A DNA stretch of 64,000 nt. Origin: Longimicrobiaceae bacterium. Its GTDB lineage: Bacteria; Gemmatimonadota; Gemmatimonadetes; Longimicrobiales; Longimicrobiaceae. A program made the translations under genes and the position numbers. Of the stretch, positions 40,389-49,900 are shown piece after piece; position 1 is the stretch's first letter, and every line of letters starts with the position of its first letter. Under the pieces are notes generated by a model, which saw only the letters and a list, made by a program, of their open reading frames with translations, ran no database searches and had not been told where the DNA came from. The DNA is taken from the NCBI GenBank assembly GCA_036375715.1, contig DASVBS010000028.1:62001-126000 (forward strand), in the 5' to 3' direction.

Positions 40389-42155
40389 TCAGCGGGTGGG
40401 TTCGACGATGGTATGGAGCTGGTCGATCTCGGGGCGCCGCAGCACCTGCTGCTCCCCGGAAGGCCAGTGGATGATCACCCGATCGACCCACTCCCTGGGG
40501 CCCAGACCAAAGTGAAGGCGCCGGTCATTCTGGCTGGAGAAGCCCATCCCCCCATCGACCACACGGCGCTGCTTCATCTCCCCCGCCTCGACGACGACCT
40601 CGGCGCCGATTGCGCTGCGGTTACTGCGCGTACCGACGAGCTTGAAGGCGATCCAGTGGTACGCGGAGTCGGGAATGGCGCGGTAGATGACCGCCGGCTG
40701 GTTCTGGTTGGCCACCACCACATCCAGGGCCCCGCGGTTGGAGAGATCCGCGAGCGCCACGGCGCGGCCGTCATACCGATCGGTCACACCGACACGCTCC
40801 GCCACGTCCACCCACCCCCCGAGCCCCCGGTTCAGGAAAACGCGAGAGCGCTCGTAGCCGGACAGGCTCAGATCGCCGAAAGGCGGCCAGTTTCGCGCAT
40901 CCTCGAAGAGCGCCCCGTTGGCCCCGGCGATCTTCGACATCGAGTACCAGTAGCTCCGCTCGGGATCGGCCGAGATGAAGCCGTTGGCCACGAACAGCTC
41001 GTTGCTGCCGTCGTTGTTGAGGTCGCCGAACTGCGCGCCCCAGGCCCATCCCGCGTCCGCTACCGCGTCGTCGGCGATGTTCCGGAAACCTCCGGCTTCC
41101 GTCATCAGGTTCAGCCGGAGGTTGTTATTCTGGAAGAGGTACCCCCGCTCGGAGATGTTCGTGACGAAAACGTCCAGAGTGCCGCGATTGTAGACATCGC
41201 CCAGCGCCACGTTCATCCCGCTCTTCGATTCACTCTCGAGCCCGGCTTTGAACTGCTGGAAGCGCTTCCCCTCGACGTTCAGGAAGAGCTCTTCGGGACC
41301 GTAGTCGTTGGCGAGGTACAGGTCTGGCCAGCCGTCAGCGTTGAAATCGGCCGAGGCGGCGGCCATGGTCCAGCGGGTGCTCCCGGTCCCGGTCTCCTCG
41401 GTGACCTCCACGAACCGACCGTCGCCCGTGTTACGGAAGAGCAGGTTGCGCCCTCCATTGGTGGCGAACTCGAAGCTGTCGTGCATGATCCGCGTGGTCG
41501 ACAGGTTCCACAGGTCGATATCGCCACGGAAGTACGCGGTCACGTACAGGTCCAGCAGCCCGTCGCGATCGTAGTCGAACCAGATCGCTCCGTTGCTGTT
41601 GACCCACCGCCGCAGGCCGGCGTCTTCGGTCACCTCCTCGAAACGGCAGTTGCCTTCGTTCCGGAGAAGCGAGAGATATCCGTACCGATAGAGGAGAAGG
41701 TCCTCGTCCCCATCGTTGTCGTAGTCACCCCAGACGCTCCCCATGGAGGCCCCGATACCAGGGGCGTTCATCGCCGCCACTCCCGCCTTGGCGCCAATCT
41801 CCTCGAAGGTGCCGTCTCCCCGATTGCGGTAGAGAGCGTTGGGTGAGCCGAAGCGGCTGCTAGTGAAGTACAGGTCGACCCAGCCGTCGCTGTCGCAATC
41901 GGTGACCGAAACCGCCGCTCCGAGCGCCGCCACGTGCGGCTCGACGTTGGCAATGAGCGGGTCGAGCTCGGCTCGCTGATGGGTGAACTGGATCCCCAGG
42001 TTCGCGCTCACCTCCTCCAGCCGGAACCCTGGGCGGGCGGCATCGGCGGTGGAGCGAATGGGCCCCCGGTCGAGGCGCGCGGCGAGAGCGATCGCGGCGA
42101 AGAAGGGAATCGCCACGATGGCCCTGCGCACCCGGGGATCGCGAAATCGCGACAT
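40389..42155 (-). CDS. Exported FG-GAP/VCBS repeat protein with ASPIC/UnbV domain (CRTAC1 type)
   Basis: A 588-residue exported protein. After an N-terminal hydrophobic segment (AIVAIPFFAAIALAA) come seven or so calcium-binding propeller units (DCDSDGWVDLYF; DYDNDGDEDLLL; DYDRDGLLDLYV; DFNADGWPDLYL; DLNNDGSNELFV). The last 100 residues are the ASPIC/UnbV domain (GAEVVVEAGEMKQRRVVDG, LHFGLGP, VIIHWPSG). GGAGGA before ATG supports the start. It is followed three bases later by UnbU. The pair UnbV-UnbU outside an enediyne cluster is of unknown function. Confidence 0.9.
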   Translation of the reverse strand: MSRFRDPRVRRAIVAIPFFAAIALAARLDRGPIRSTADAARPGFRLEEVSANLGIQFTHQRAELDPLIANVEPHVAALGAAVSVTDCDSDGWVDLYFTSSRFGSPNALYRNRGDGTFEEIGAKAGVAAMNAPGIGASMGSVWGDYDNDGDEDLLLYRYGYLSLLRNEGNCRFEEVTEDAGLRRWVNSNGAIWFDYDRDGLLDLYVTAYFRGDIDLWNLSTTRIMHDSFEFATNGGRNLLFRNTGDGRFVEVTEETGTGSTRWTMAAASADFNADGWPDLYLANDYGPEELFLNVEGKRFQQFKAGLESESKSGMNVALGDVYNRGTLDVFVTNISERGYLFQNNNLRLNLMTEAGGFRNIADDAVADAGWAWGAQFGDLNNDGSNELFVANGFISADPERSYWYSMSKIAGANGALFEDARNWPPFGDLSLSGYERSRVFLNRGLGGWVDVAERVGVTDRYDGRAVALADLSNRGALDVVVANQNQPAVIYRAIPDSAYHWIAFKLVGTRSNRSAIGAEVVVEAGEMKQRRVVDGGMGFSSQNDRRLHFGLGPREWVDRVIIHWPSGEQQVLRRPEIDQLHTIVEPTR

Positions 42156-42186
42156 GAGATCCTCCGATGGACGCGGCGCGGGCTGC

Positions 42187-45100
42187 TCAGCGCCGCGTCA
42201 CGATGCGGGTGTTGTACTCGCGAAGGTACCGCTGATGCTCGGGGTCATCGGGATAACTCTCCCCCGGAGCATAGGGGTATTCCTTGATGCCGTGGAACGG
42301 CAGTGGCTCTACCGTATCGCCGAAGGCGGTGTTGAGATCCGAATCCTTGATCCAACCCACCGTGTAGAGCAGGAAGTCGCGCTGCCACCCTTCGCCCGCC
42401 GTATCCGGACCGGTCTCGAACTCGATGGTGGTCTCGTCTCCCGGGGCCATGACCACGTACTTGTCGTCCGCCTCGGTGAGAAGCGACAGTACGTCGCCGA
42501 AGCGGGTGAACGCCCCGGTGATCGGCCGCCACGGGGACTCCTCGTTGACCTCCTGGTAGTCGAACCAGTGCGGACCGTAGCGCCCGCCCTTCCGGTACAT
42601 GCGGGAGAAGCCGCGATAGTGCAGATCGGCCGCAGCCATGGGGAGCTCCTGGACGTGCAGCTCCGCCTGCGGCACCTCCCGGGCGACGAAGGCCTGATCC
42701 CAGTAGATCTGCAGGTTCGTGCGGAGCCGGACGCGGTGGTCGGAGGTGGGGAAGATCCCGCCCAACTCGACTACGATGGTCTTATCCTTCCCCGAAGGAA
42801 AGCTCAGATCCACGGCTTTGACCCACTCGCCCGCCGCGTTCTTCACCTCCAGCACCGGTGCCTGCGGCACCAGCTGGGTCTGCTGCGAGAGGGCGACGTT
42901 GATGCTCGCGTCCGTCGGGTAGATCCAGCCTCGCAGCACCAGCACGGCGCCCGGTTCGCCGGCCACCTCGCCGAGGTCTAGAACGAGATCGTGCGGATCG
43001 ACGATCCCCTGGTAGCGGGTGGGGACCAGGTTGTCGACATACACGTCGTCCTTGTTCCGCAGTGCGGCGAGCAGATCGTTGCCGTGATCGTCGGTGGCGC
43101 TCAGCGGAGGCGCGATTCCGGTAAGCGCATAGATCCTCAGATCCACCGGGCCGGGCGGGACGAACCGCTCGTCGACGAAGATCTCGACCGAGTCCGGGCG
43201 GTCCACGGCCAGCAGACGGACCTCGTCCAGGTAGGCCGTCTCCCACAGCTCCTCGGTGAGCTGAAGGACGTAGTGCCCGTCTCGCGGAACGAGGGCCTCG
43301 CCTGGCAAGCGCAGGTATTCACGCGATGCCCCGGGGGGGGCAAACATGGTGGAACCGCGCTGCCCCATGAGCCCCAGGGGCATCCCGAGCGCACTGCGCC
43401 ACATGACATCGGTTACGAAGCGGAAGCGCTCGCCGTCCCAGGTATAGAGGAAGGCGCAGGAGCCCTTGAGGGTCTCCAACTCCAGTACGTCCTGATCGGT
43501 CCCGGGGAGGTACACCAGTTGCGGGACGCCGTTCGGCCACTCGACGCGGAGTACATCCGCCTTCAGGTGCGGCCCCAACCCGAAGTGGGTCACGGGCTCG
43601 GTGACGACACGCGTCTGCAGGGTATCGCCCACGCGGAGCTGTAGCAGGGCGCCAATGCCGAAGTCGTTGTTCTTGCCGCTGCCGGCCCCCAGCGCATTCA
43701 GCTCCACGCGCACCGCGCGATTCAGGTTCCCGCCCTCGTTGCGGAGCACGCGTACCCCGCCGGAGGGTTGTCCGAGCAGGAGGTCCAGGTCCCCATCCCC
43801 ATCGATATCCACCACCAGGAGCCGCCCCCCGGGCTCAACACCGTCGGGAAGCGCCGCCGACTTGTTTTCCAGGACTGCGTCACCCGTGTTGCGCAGCAGA
43901 ACGAGCGAGGAGCTCCCGGCCCCTTGCGGGGAGACGGCGACCAGGTCGAGCCAGCCGTCGTTGTCGAAGTCGAGCGGCCGCAGCGCCGCGGCGTCGGCGG
44001 GGAGCGTACTCAACCCCGCGTCGGATCGGGTCTCACGGGTAAAAGTTCCATCGCGCTCTCCCCGCCAGAAGGCAGGCGGCGACTCGCCACCACCGGTGAT
44101 AACCAGATCCAGAATGCCATCGTTGTCCAGGTCCGCGATGACCGCCGGGCCGCTCCCTCCCCCGTCCAGGCCGACTGCGTCGGTCGCATCGGAGAAGCCT
44201 CGCGCCCCCTGGTTGCGGTAGACGCGAAGACCCGCCTCGCCGCCGCTGAGCACGAGATCGATGCGGCCGTCTCCGTCCAGATCGCCGAAATCCACGACGG
44301 CAGCCGCGGCGCCCGCCAGCCCGAACTCGCGAGTCACATCCGTGAAGGTCCCGTCCAGGTTATTACGGTGCAACGAGACGCCTCTGCCGGTCGGGAGCAG
44401 GAGGTCGAGATCGCCATCGTGATCGACGTCCACGAAAACGGGCTGCGCCCCGCGCGAAGTAGCGATGCTGGCCCACGGCCCCGGCTCGAAGGAGCCGTCG
44501 CGGCGGTTACGGAGGAATTCGACGGCGCCCGATCCCGTGGTCGCGGCGAGATCCAGCCAGCCGTCGTTGTCGAGGTCAGCAAACGCCACCGCCGTGGCCG
44601 ACTGCTCGAGCGGAAGCGAGAAGTCCCCGCCCAGCGGCAGGAACTGTCCCCCTCGTTCGCGATGGAGCGCCGCCGGCGCATCGTCGGCCGGCGAGACGAA
44701 CAGCTCGGGTCGGCCGTCCCGGTCGATATCGGCAGCCGCGACGACGGCAGCGCCACCGCCGGCCTCCGGCAGGCCCGATCCGTCGGTGGCGTCGACGAAG
44801 GCGATCCCAGCCGCCTCGGCCGAGTCCCGCATGCCCAGCATCGCCACGAAATCCTCGGGGGCGAAGGTCAGCACCGGATTGCCAACCAGCGGGCCCTCCA
44901 CCCACCCCATCTCGACCAGCTCCGCCTGATACGGTGCGGTGACCTCGACCGCCTGGTGGAATCGGGAGAGGGCATCCCGGGCGGCGGGAATGTTGCCGTC
45001 ACGAACTTCCTCGAGCGCGGTTTCGAGGAGCGGCAGCGCCTCGGTCGGCGGCTCGGGCGGAATGCGCCGGATCTCTTCCAGCTCTCGCAGCGCGTCGTCG

Positions 45101-45663
45101 GTTTGACCCGCCTCGAGCAGGGCCTCCGCGAGCCGCAGGCGCACCGGCAGATTGACCGCGTCGATTTCCAGGATGCTCCGAAGCCGGTCCAGGTAGCGCG
45201 CGCGGCCGCTCGCATCCGTTGCCGCCGAATCGAGTTCCGCGAGGGCGTAGAGAAGTCGCACGTCCGAGCCGGAGTCGCCCATCTCTTCCAGAAGGGCGCG
45301 AGCTTCGTCCGGCCGATCCGTCACCACGTAGAGGCGGGCCAGGATCAGAGCGACCTCCACGTTCCCGGGGTCCAGTCTGCGCGCTCGGGTGAGATGCGAC
45401 TCCGCTTCCTCCGTCCGCCCTGCCCGCAGAAGGGTCAGGCCCAGGTTCGCGTGGCCGAGAGGCTCGTCCGGCGCGAGCTCGACCAGTCGGGCGAACTGAG
45501 CCTCGGCCTCCTCGAGCTGTCCGCGCTCCAGATGCAGAAGACCCTGGTTCCTCAGCGTGAAGAGCTCCTGCACGGGCACTGGCTCCTCGCGGCAGCCCGC
45601 AACGGCGGCGAGGAGAGCGAGAGTGAGAAGTACCCGCTTGACCTCCTTGCCGGCTCCCTTCAT
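42187..45663 (-). CDS. Large lipoprotein: TPR, FG-GAP, ASPIC/UnbV and an unassigned C-terminal domain
   Basis: A 1158-residue protein. The signal ends in lipobox AAVAGC (C24). TPR-like helices fill about 32-235 (GLLHLERGQLEEAEAQF; NLGLTLLRAGRTEEAESHL). FG-GAP units fill about 300-640 (DIDRDGRPELFV; DLDNDGWLDLAA; DVDHDGDLDLLL; DLDGDGRIDLVL; DIDGDGDLDLLL). ASPIC/UnbV follows at about 648-728 (VTHFGLGPHLKADVLRVEWPNG). Some 430 residues then remain (730-1158), rich in Trp, Tyr and Asp, that I cannot assign. ATG 45663 overlaps the upstream stop by four bases; the open frame beyond it belongs to another gene's antisense reading. Confidence 0.88.
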   Translation of the reverse strand: MKGAGKEVKRVLLTLALLAAVAGCREEPVPVQELFTLRNQGLLHLERGQLEEAEAQFARLVELAPDEPLGHANLGLTLLRAGRTEEAESHLTRARRLDPGNVEVALILARLYVVTDRPDEARALLEEMGDSGSDVRLLYALAELDSAATDASGRARYLDRLRSILEIDAVNLPVRLRLAEALLEAGQTDDALRELEEIRRIPPEPPTEALPLLETALEEVRDGNIPAARDALSRFHQAVEVTAPYQAELVEMGWVEGPLVGNPVLTFAPEDFVAMLGMRDSAEAAGIAFVDATDGSGLPEAGGGAAVVAAADIDRDGRPELFVSPADDAPAALHRERGGQFLPLGGDFSLPLEQSATAVAFADLDNDGWLDLAATTGSGAVEFLRNRRDGSFEPGPWASIATSRGAQPVFVDVDHDGDLDLLLPTGRGVSLHRNNLDGTFTDVTREFGLAGAAAAVVDFGDLDGDGRIDLVLSGGEAGLRVYRNQGARGFSDATDAVGLDGGGSGPAVIADLDNDGILDLVITGGGESPPAFWRGERDGTFTRETRSDAGLSTLPADAAALRPLDFDNDGWLDLVAVSPQGAGSSSLVLLRNTGDAVLENKSAALPDGVEPGGRLLVVDIDGDGDLDLLLGQPSGGVRVLRNEGGNLNRAVRVELNALGAGSGKNNDFGIGALLQLRVGDTLQTRVVTEPVTHFGLGPHLKADVLRVEWPNGVPQLVYLPGTDQDVLELETLKGSCAFLYTWDGERFRFVTDVMWRSALGMPLGLMGQRGSTMFAPPGASREYLRLPGEALVPRDGHYVLQLTEELWETAYLDEVRLLAVDRPDSVEIFVDERFVPPGPVDLRIYALTGIAPPLSATDDHGNDLLAALRNKDDVYVDNLVPTRYQGIVDPHDLVLDLGEVAGEPGAVLVLRGWIYPTDASINVALSQQTQLVPQAPVLEVKNAAGEWVKAVDLSFPSGKDKTIVVELGGIFPTSDHRVRLRTNLQIYWDQAFVAREVPQAELHVQELPMAAADLHYRGFSRMYRKGGRYGPHWFDYQEVNEESPWRPITGAFTRFGDVLSLLTEADDKYVVMAPGDETTIEFETGPDTAGEGWQRDFLLYTVGWIKDSDLNTAFGDTVEPLPFHGIKEYPYAPGESYPDDPEHQRYLREYNTRIVTRR

Positions 45664-46226
45664 GCCTTCGCCGCGCCGACGACCTGGGCGAAGCGGGCCG
45701 CGTATCCCTGCTCGGCCATGCGTTTCCCCATCTCGGCGTACGCCTCGGGGTCGCTCGGCGCCCAGGTGGCCAGACCGTCTACGTACCGGTTGTACATGCT
45801 GAACGCCGCGGCGATCAGAACGGTGTCGTGGATCTCTCGATCGGTGGCACCCTGCGCGCGAGCCGCCTGGATATCGTCTTCGGTGACCAGGCGGCCGTTC
45901 TGCTGAACCTTCCCGGCGATCCGGAGCAACGCCCTCAGCTTCTCGTCCACAGGGGCGGTCTCCAGATCCGCGATCACGGCGTCCACCACCGACGCTCGCT
46001 CCCCGTAGAGGTGGCGCGAGGCCGCCGCGTGGCTGGAGGTGCAGAACAGGCACTCGTTGCGGGAAGACACATAAGCCGCAATCAGCTCTCGATCGGCAGG
46101 GCTCAGCGTAGACTCGGAGCGGAGCAGCCGTTCAGCCAGCTCGTACAGCAGCTGACCCGTATCGGTGCGATACGCCACCAGCGAGCGGATGCCGGGGAGA
46201 TCCTGAGGGAGTGAGATGTGCGGCAA
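45660..46226 (-). CDS. AhpD-like carboxymuconolactone decarboxylase family peroxidase
   Basis: A 188-residue helical protein with the AhpD redox motif ECLFCTSSHAA (C-x-x-C and the proton-relay His), preceded by LSPADRELIAAYVSSRN and followed by DREIHDTVLIAAAFSMYNRYVDGLA. Likely a thiol peroxidase or oxidoreductase. TTG at 46226 with GGAGG five bases before it is the best start; upstream in-frame sequence has no domain sense. It is the first gene of the operon and may protect the following oxidoreductases from peroxide. Confidence 0.85.
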   Translation of the reverse strand: MPHISLPQDLPGIRSLVAYRTDTGQLLYELAERLLRSESTLSPADRELIAAYVSSRNECLFCTSSHAAASRHLYGERASVVDAVIADLETAPVDEKLRALLRIAGKVQQNGRLVTEDDIQAARAQGATDREIHDTVLIAAAFSMYNRYVDGLATWAPSDPEAYAEMGKRMAEQGYAARFAQVVGAAKA

Positions 46227-46541
46227 AGCAGCCTCCGAACGTGGAAACCGGGGTGTGGCCCGGTCGGTGAACGGGCCTGGCTGAAGGGGCAGCCAACGTC
46301 GGTCGCCACCGGGGTCCGCCAGCGGAAGGAAAGGCGCGGCGCGGACCGGAGTGCGAGGCGAGTAAACGAACGCGGCCGTGCCTGGGAAGGTAGGTGGAGG
46401 CTCCTCTACGCGCCAGTGGCCGCCCCGGGTCGCCGGGGTCTCTGGCCCTGCGGCCGGCGGCGTCCGCCAGAGTTGACCGAACCGTAATGCCGGAGCGGAT
46501 TTTCGGCCCGCTGTCGCCGCGTGAGCGGCGGCACGATACCG

Positions 46542-46569
46542 TTGACACGCCACAAACCCGCCTTATACT
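46542..46569 (+). promoter_or_regulatory. Strong sigma70-type promoter of susC
   Basis: TTGACA (46542-46547), a 16-base spacer, TATACT (46564-46569). This is the closest consensus match in the window; transcription would start near 46576, about 337 bases before the susC ATG. It indicates an E. coli-like primary sigma specificity rather than the Bacteroidetes type. Confidence 0.75.
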
Positions 46570-46575
46570 GAAAGG

Positions 46576-46912
46576 CGACTCATCCAAGATGGCGATGGTT
46601 TCCCTTCCGTAGCGGCCATCTGTCCAACCACCAGAGGGTCGGCCTTTGCCGCATTGGGTCCCTCGTACCTGCTCGAGCAATCTCTCGCCGGCTCTCCCTG
46701 GCCATAAGCGAATTTCAACGGAGTCTCTTCTCGATATCGGTCGGTCCTAGCGGTTCGCTGGGCCTGTAGTTCGAGGTGCAGTCGCGTTGAAAGGTCGGTT
46801 GGTTCCCCCGCCGATCCGGCGGGTTGCGCGGAGGCCGTGGCCCCCACGGTCCGTGCGAGCGCGTCCCGCCGTGTCGGCCAAATCCATCCCCAGGAGAACG
46901 AAGGAAGGGAAC
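46576..46912 (+). promoter_or_regulatory. Long structured 5' leader of susC
   Basis: A 337-base untranslated leader if the promoter is right. Visible stems are GATGGC...GCCATC near 46590-46622, CCCGCCG...CGGCGGG near 46808-46825 and CCGTGG...CCACGG near 46833-46852. No known riboswitch motif recognised and no leader ORF with a good ribosome binding site. Confidence 0.45.
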
Positions 46913-49900
46913 ATGAACAAGTCTCGTCCGAGTTGGGGGGCAAGGCTGCTATGGGTCGCCCTGCTCACCCTGGTGGGCGGCACATTCGCCGACCCAGCAC
47001 CACTTGCCGCGCAGCAGGTGACGGTCTCGGGAACGGTGACCGATTCCCAGACGGGCGAGCCGCTCACCGCCGTCACCGTCACCGTGGCCGGCACCAGCAC
47101 AGCCACGCTGACCGACGCGGCCGGTCGGTATTCGATCCAGGCTCCTCCCAATGGCTCCCTCTCGCTCGCCCGGATCGGCTACGCCACGGTAGAGGTGCCG
47201 ATTCAGGGCCGCAGCACGGTCGATGTGCAGCTCGAGGCCACGGTCACCCAGCTCGAGGAACTGGTCGTGACCGGGTACAGCGCGCAGCGGCGGGGCGACA
47301 TCACCAGCGCGGTCGCCACGGTGAACATGGAGGCGGTCGAGGAGCAGACCTCCGCCAGCGTGATCCAGCGCCTCTCCGGCCGCGTCTCCGGCGTGACCGT
47401 GGAGAACAGCGGCTCGCCGGGATCGCGCAGCACCGTGCGCATTCGCGGGATCAGCTCCTTCCAGAACAATGACCCCCTCTACATCATCGACGGCGTTCCG
47501 GTCGAGGAGACGTACGCCAACTTCCTCAACCCCAACGACGTCGAGTCGATCCAGGTGCTGAAGGACGCCTCCGCCGCCTCCATTTACGGCTCGCGCGCGA
47601 ACAACGGCGTCATCATCATCACCACCAAGAAGGGGCAGCGGGGTTCGGGTCCGCAGGTGAACGTCGACCTGGCGTACGGCATCGCGAACGCCTACCGCGG
47701 CTATGACGACTTCCTGATCCTGGACCCGCTGGACTACTTCGAGTTCGAGAAGCGCCGCTACGAGAACGCGGGGCTGGACATTCCGGAGAGCCTCACCTCC
47801 CTCTACGGCGACCCCAACAACCCCACCATCCCCGAGTACATCTACGCGCACCCTAACACGGTCGTCTCGCGCGACCAGTGGGGTCGTCCCGTGGTGGACG
47901 AATCGCTGTACCGCTTCCCCGACCAGCTGATCATGCGGGGCAGCAACGGGACGAACTGGTGGGACGAGGTCTTCAGGACGGGTGAGACCCGCGACCTCAA
48001 CGTCTCGGTGCGCGGCGGCGGCGACAACGAGCGGTACAGCGTCGGCTTCAGCTACTTCGACCAGGATGGTACCGCGATCGGCAACCGCTTCCGGCGTGGA
48101 ACGGTGCGGGTCAACACGGATTTCAGCCGCGGCCGCTTTACCGTGGGTGAGAACCTCACCGTGGCGCTGGAGGATGCGTACGGTGGCATCGCCGGCGACA
48201 ACTTCGGCGAGGGCAACCTGATTGGTAAGAACATCCTGTCGCAGCCGGTAATCCCGGTCCGGGACATCGGCGGCTGGTGGGCATCCGGTAAGGGGCCAGG
48301 TCTGGGCAACAACACCAACCCGGTGCGTGAAGCCTCGCTCGGGCCCGATCGGCGGAACCGGAACACTCGCGTGTTCGGTAACGTCTTCGGACAGATCCAG
48401 CTGACGGAAGGGATCTGGACGAACAGCAGCCTGGGTCTCAACGCGGGTGAGGGCGCCTCCCGGGGTTGGACCCCAATCCGACCCGAGGACTCCGAGCCGA
48501 GCCTGGTCAACAGCATCAACGAGAGCAACAACTACTTCACCAACTGGACGATCACCAACACGCTGAACCTGCAGCGTACGCTGGGAGACAATCACAACTT
48601 TTCGGCACTGGTCGGCCACGAGGCGATTCACAGCCGCAGCCGGAGCATCGGCGCCAGCATGGCGAACCTGGTCACGGACGACGAGAACGCCCGCTACATC
48701 CAGGCAGCCCTCGGTGATCCGGACACTCGGGACGTGAGCAGCTCGGGTGGAGTCGCCGCCCTGCTCTCCTGGTTCGGGAAGGTCGACTACAACTTCGCTG
48801 GCCGCTACTACCTGAGTGGCACGCTGCGTTACGACGGGTCCTCACGCCTCGGCGAAGCCTACCGCTGGGGAACCTTCCCCTCCTTCAGCCTGGGTTGGCG
48901 TGCCTCGCAGGAGCCCTTCCTCCAGGACAACGACGTGATCACGAACCTGATGTTCCGGTTCGGCTGGGGGGTCACGGGCAACCAGAACATCCCGGCGGGT
49001 CGCACGATCAGCGGCTACGGCGGCTCGATCGCCAGCTCCTTCTATGACATCAGCGGTTCGGAGAACAGCGTGGTCACCGGGTACCGGCAGACCTCCATCG
49101 GGAACCCGAACCTGAAGTGGGAGGAGAACCGGACGGTCAACGTGGGCATGGATCTCGAGCTCTACGGCCGGACCACTCTCGAGATCGACGTCTACCAGCG
49201 CGACTCGGACAACCTGCTGTACAACCCGCCGCTGCCGGCCACCGCGGGTGCGGCCGCCCCGCCGATCGTCAACATCGGCCAGATGAAGAACACCGGCGTG
49301 GACGCGTCGCTGGGCTTCGGGGGCAGCTTCGCCAACGGGCTGGTGTGGGACGTGAGCATCAACGCGTCTCACTACAAGAACGAGATCGTCCGCATCGACG
49401 GGCAGCAGGACCAGGTTCCGGGCCCGGTCGCCGGCCGCGCGGGAACGATGGTAATGAACCGCGTCGGCCACCCGATCGGCGCCTTCTACGGCTTCAAGGT
49501 TGACGGCTACTATCAAACGCAGCAGGAGATCGACGAACTGAACGCGACCGCCCGGCAGAAGACCGGACGCGCTGACGCGCTCTACTTCGCCGGTGCCGCT
49601 CCCGGCCGTCTGAAGTTCGTTGACATCAACGGCGACGGCGTGGTCGACGCGGAAGACCGCACCATCATCGGCTCGCCGCACCCGGATCTCACCGGCGGAA
49701 TCAACCTGGGGCTGCGCTACAACAGCTGGGACTTCTCGGCCGACCTGTTCGGCACCTTCGGGAACGACATCTGGGAGATGCAGAAGGAGTTCTACGTCTT
49801 CCGCGTCTTCCCGACCAACGTCCGCCGCGACCTGCTGACGGACTCGTGGACGCCGGACAGGCCGAACGCGAAGTACCCGATCCTCGACGCGAACGACAAC

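Larger units (their letters stand above)
46227..46912. other. Divergent intergenic region AhpD-like operon/susC
   Basis: About 690 bases. The right half is the susC promoter (46542-46569) and its long leader. The left 310 bases (46227-46541) should hold the promoter of the AhpD-UnbU operon, but I see no convincing -35/-10 pair on the minus strand there. Confidence 0.5.

Noticed and set aside
37068-46226. Enediyne or other polyketide biosynthetic cluster, suggested by UnbU and UnbV domains
   Set aside because: No PKS, thioesterase, glycosyltransferase or self-resistance genes occur; the neighbours are sugar oxidoreductase and keto-glycoside hydrolase genes.
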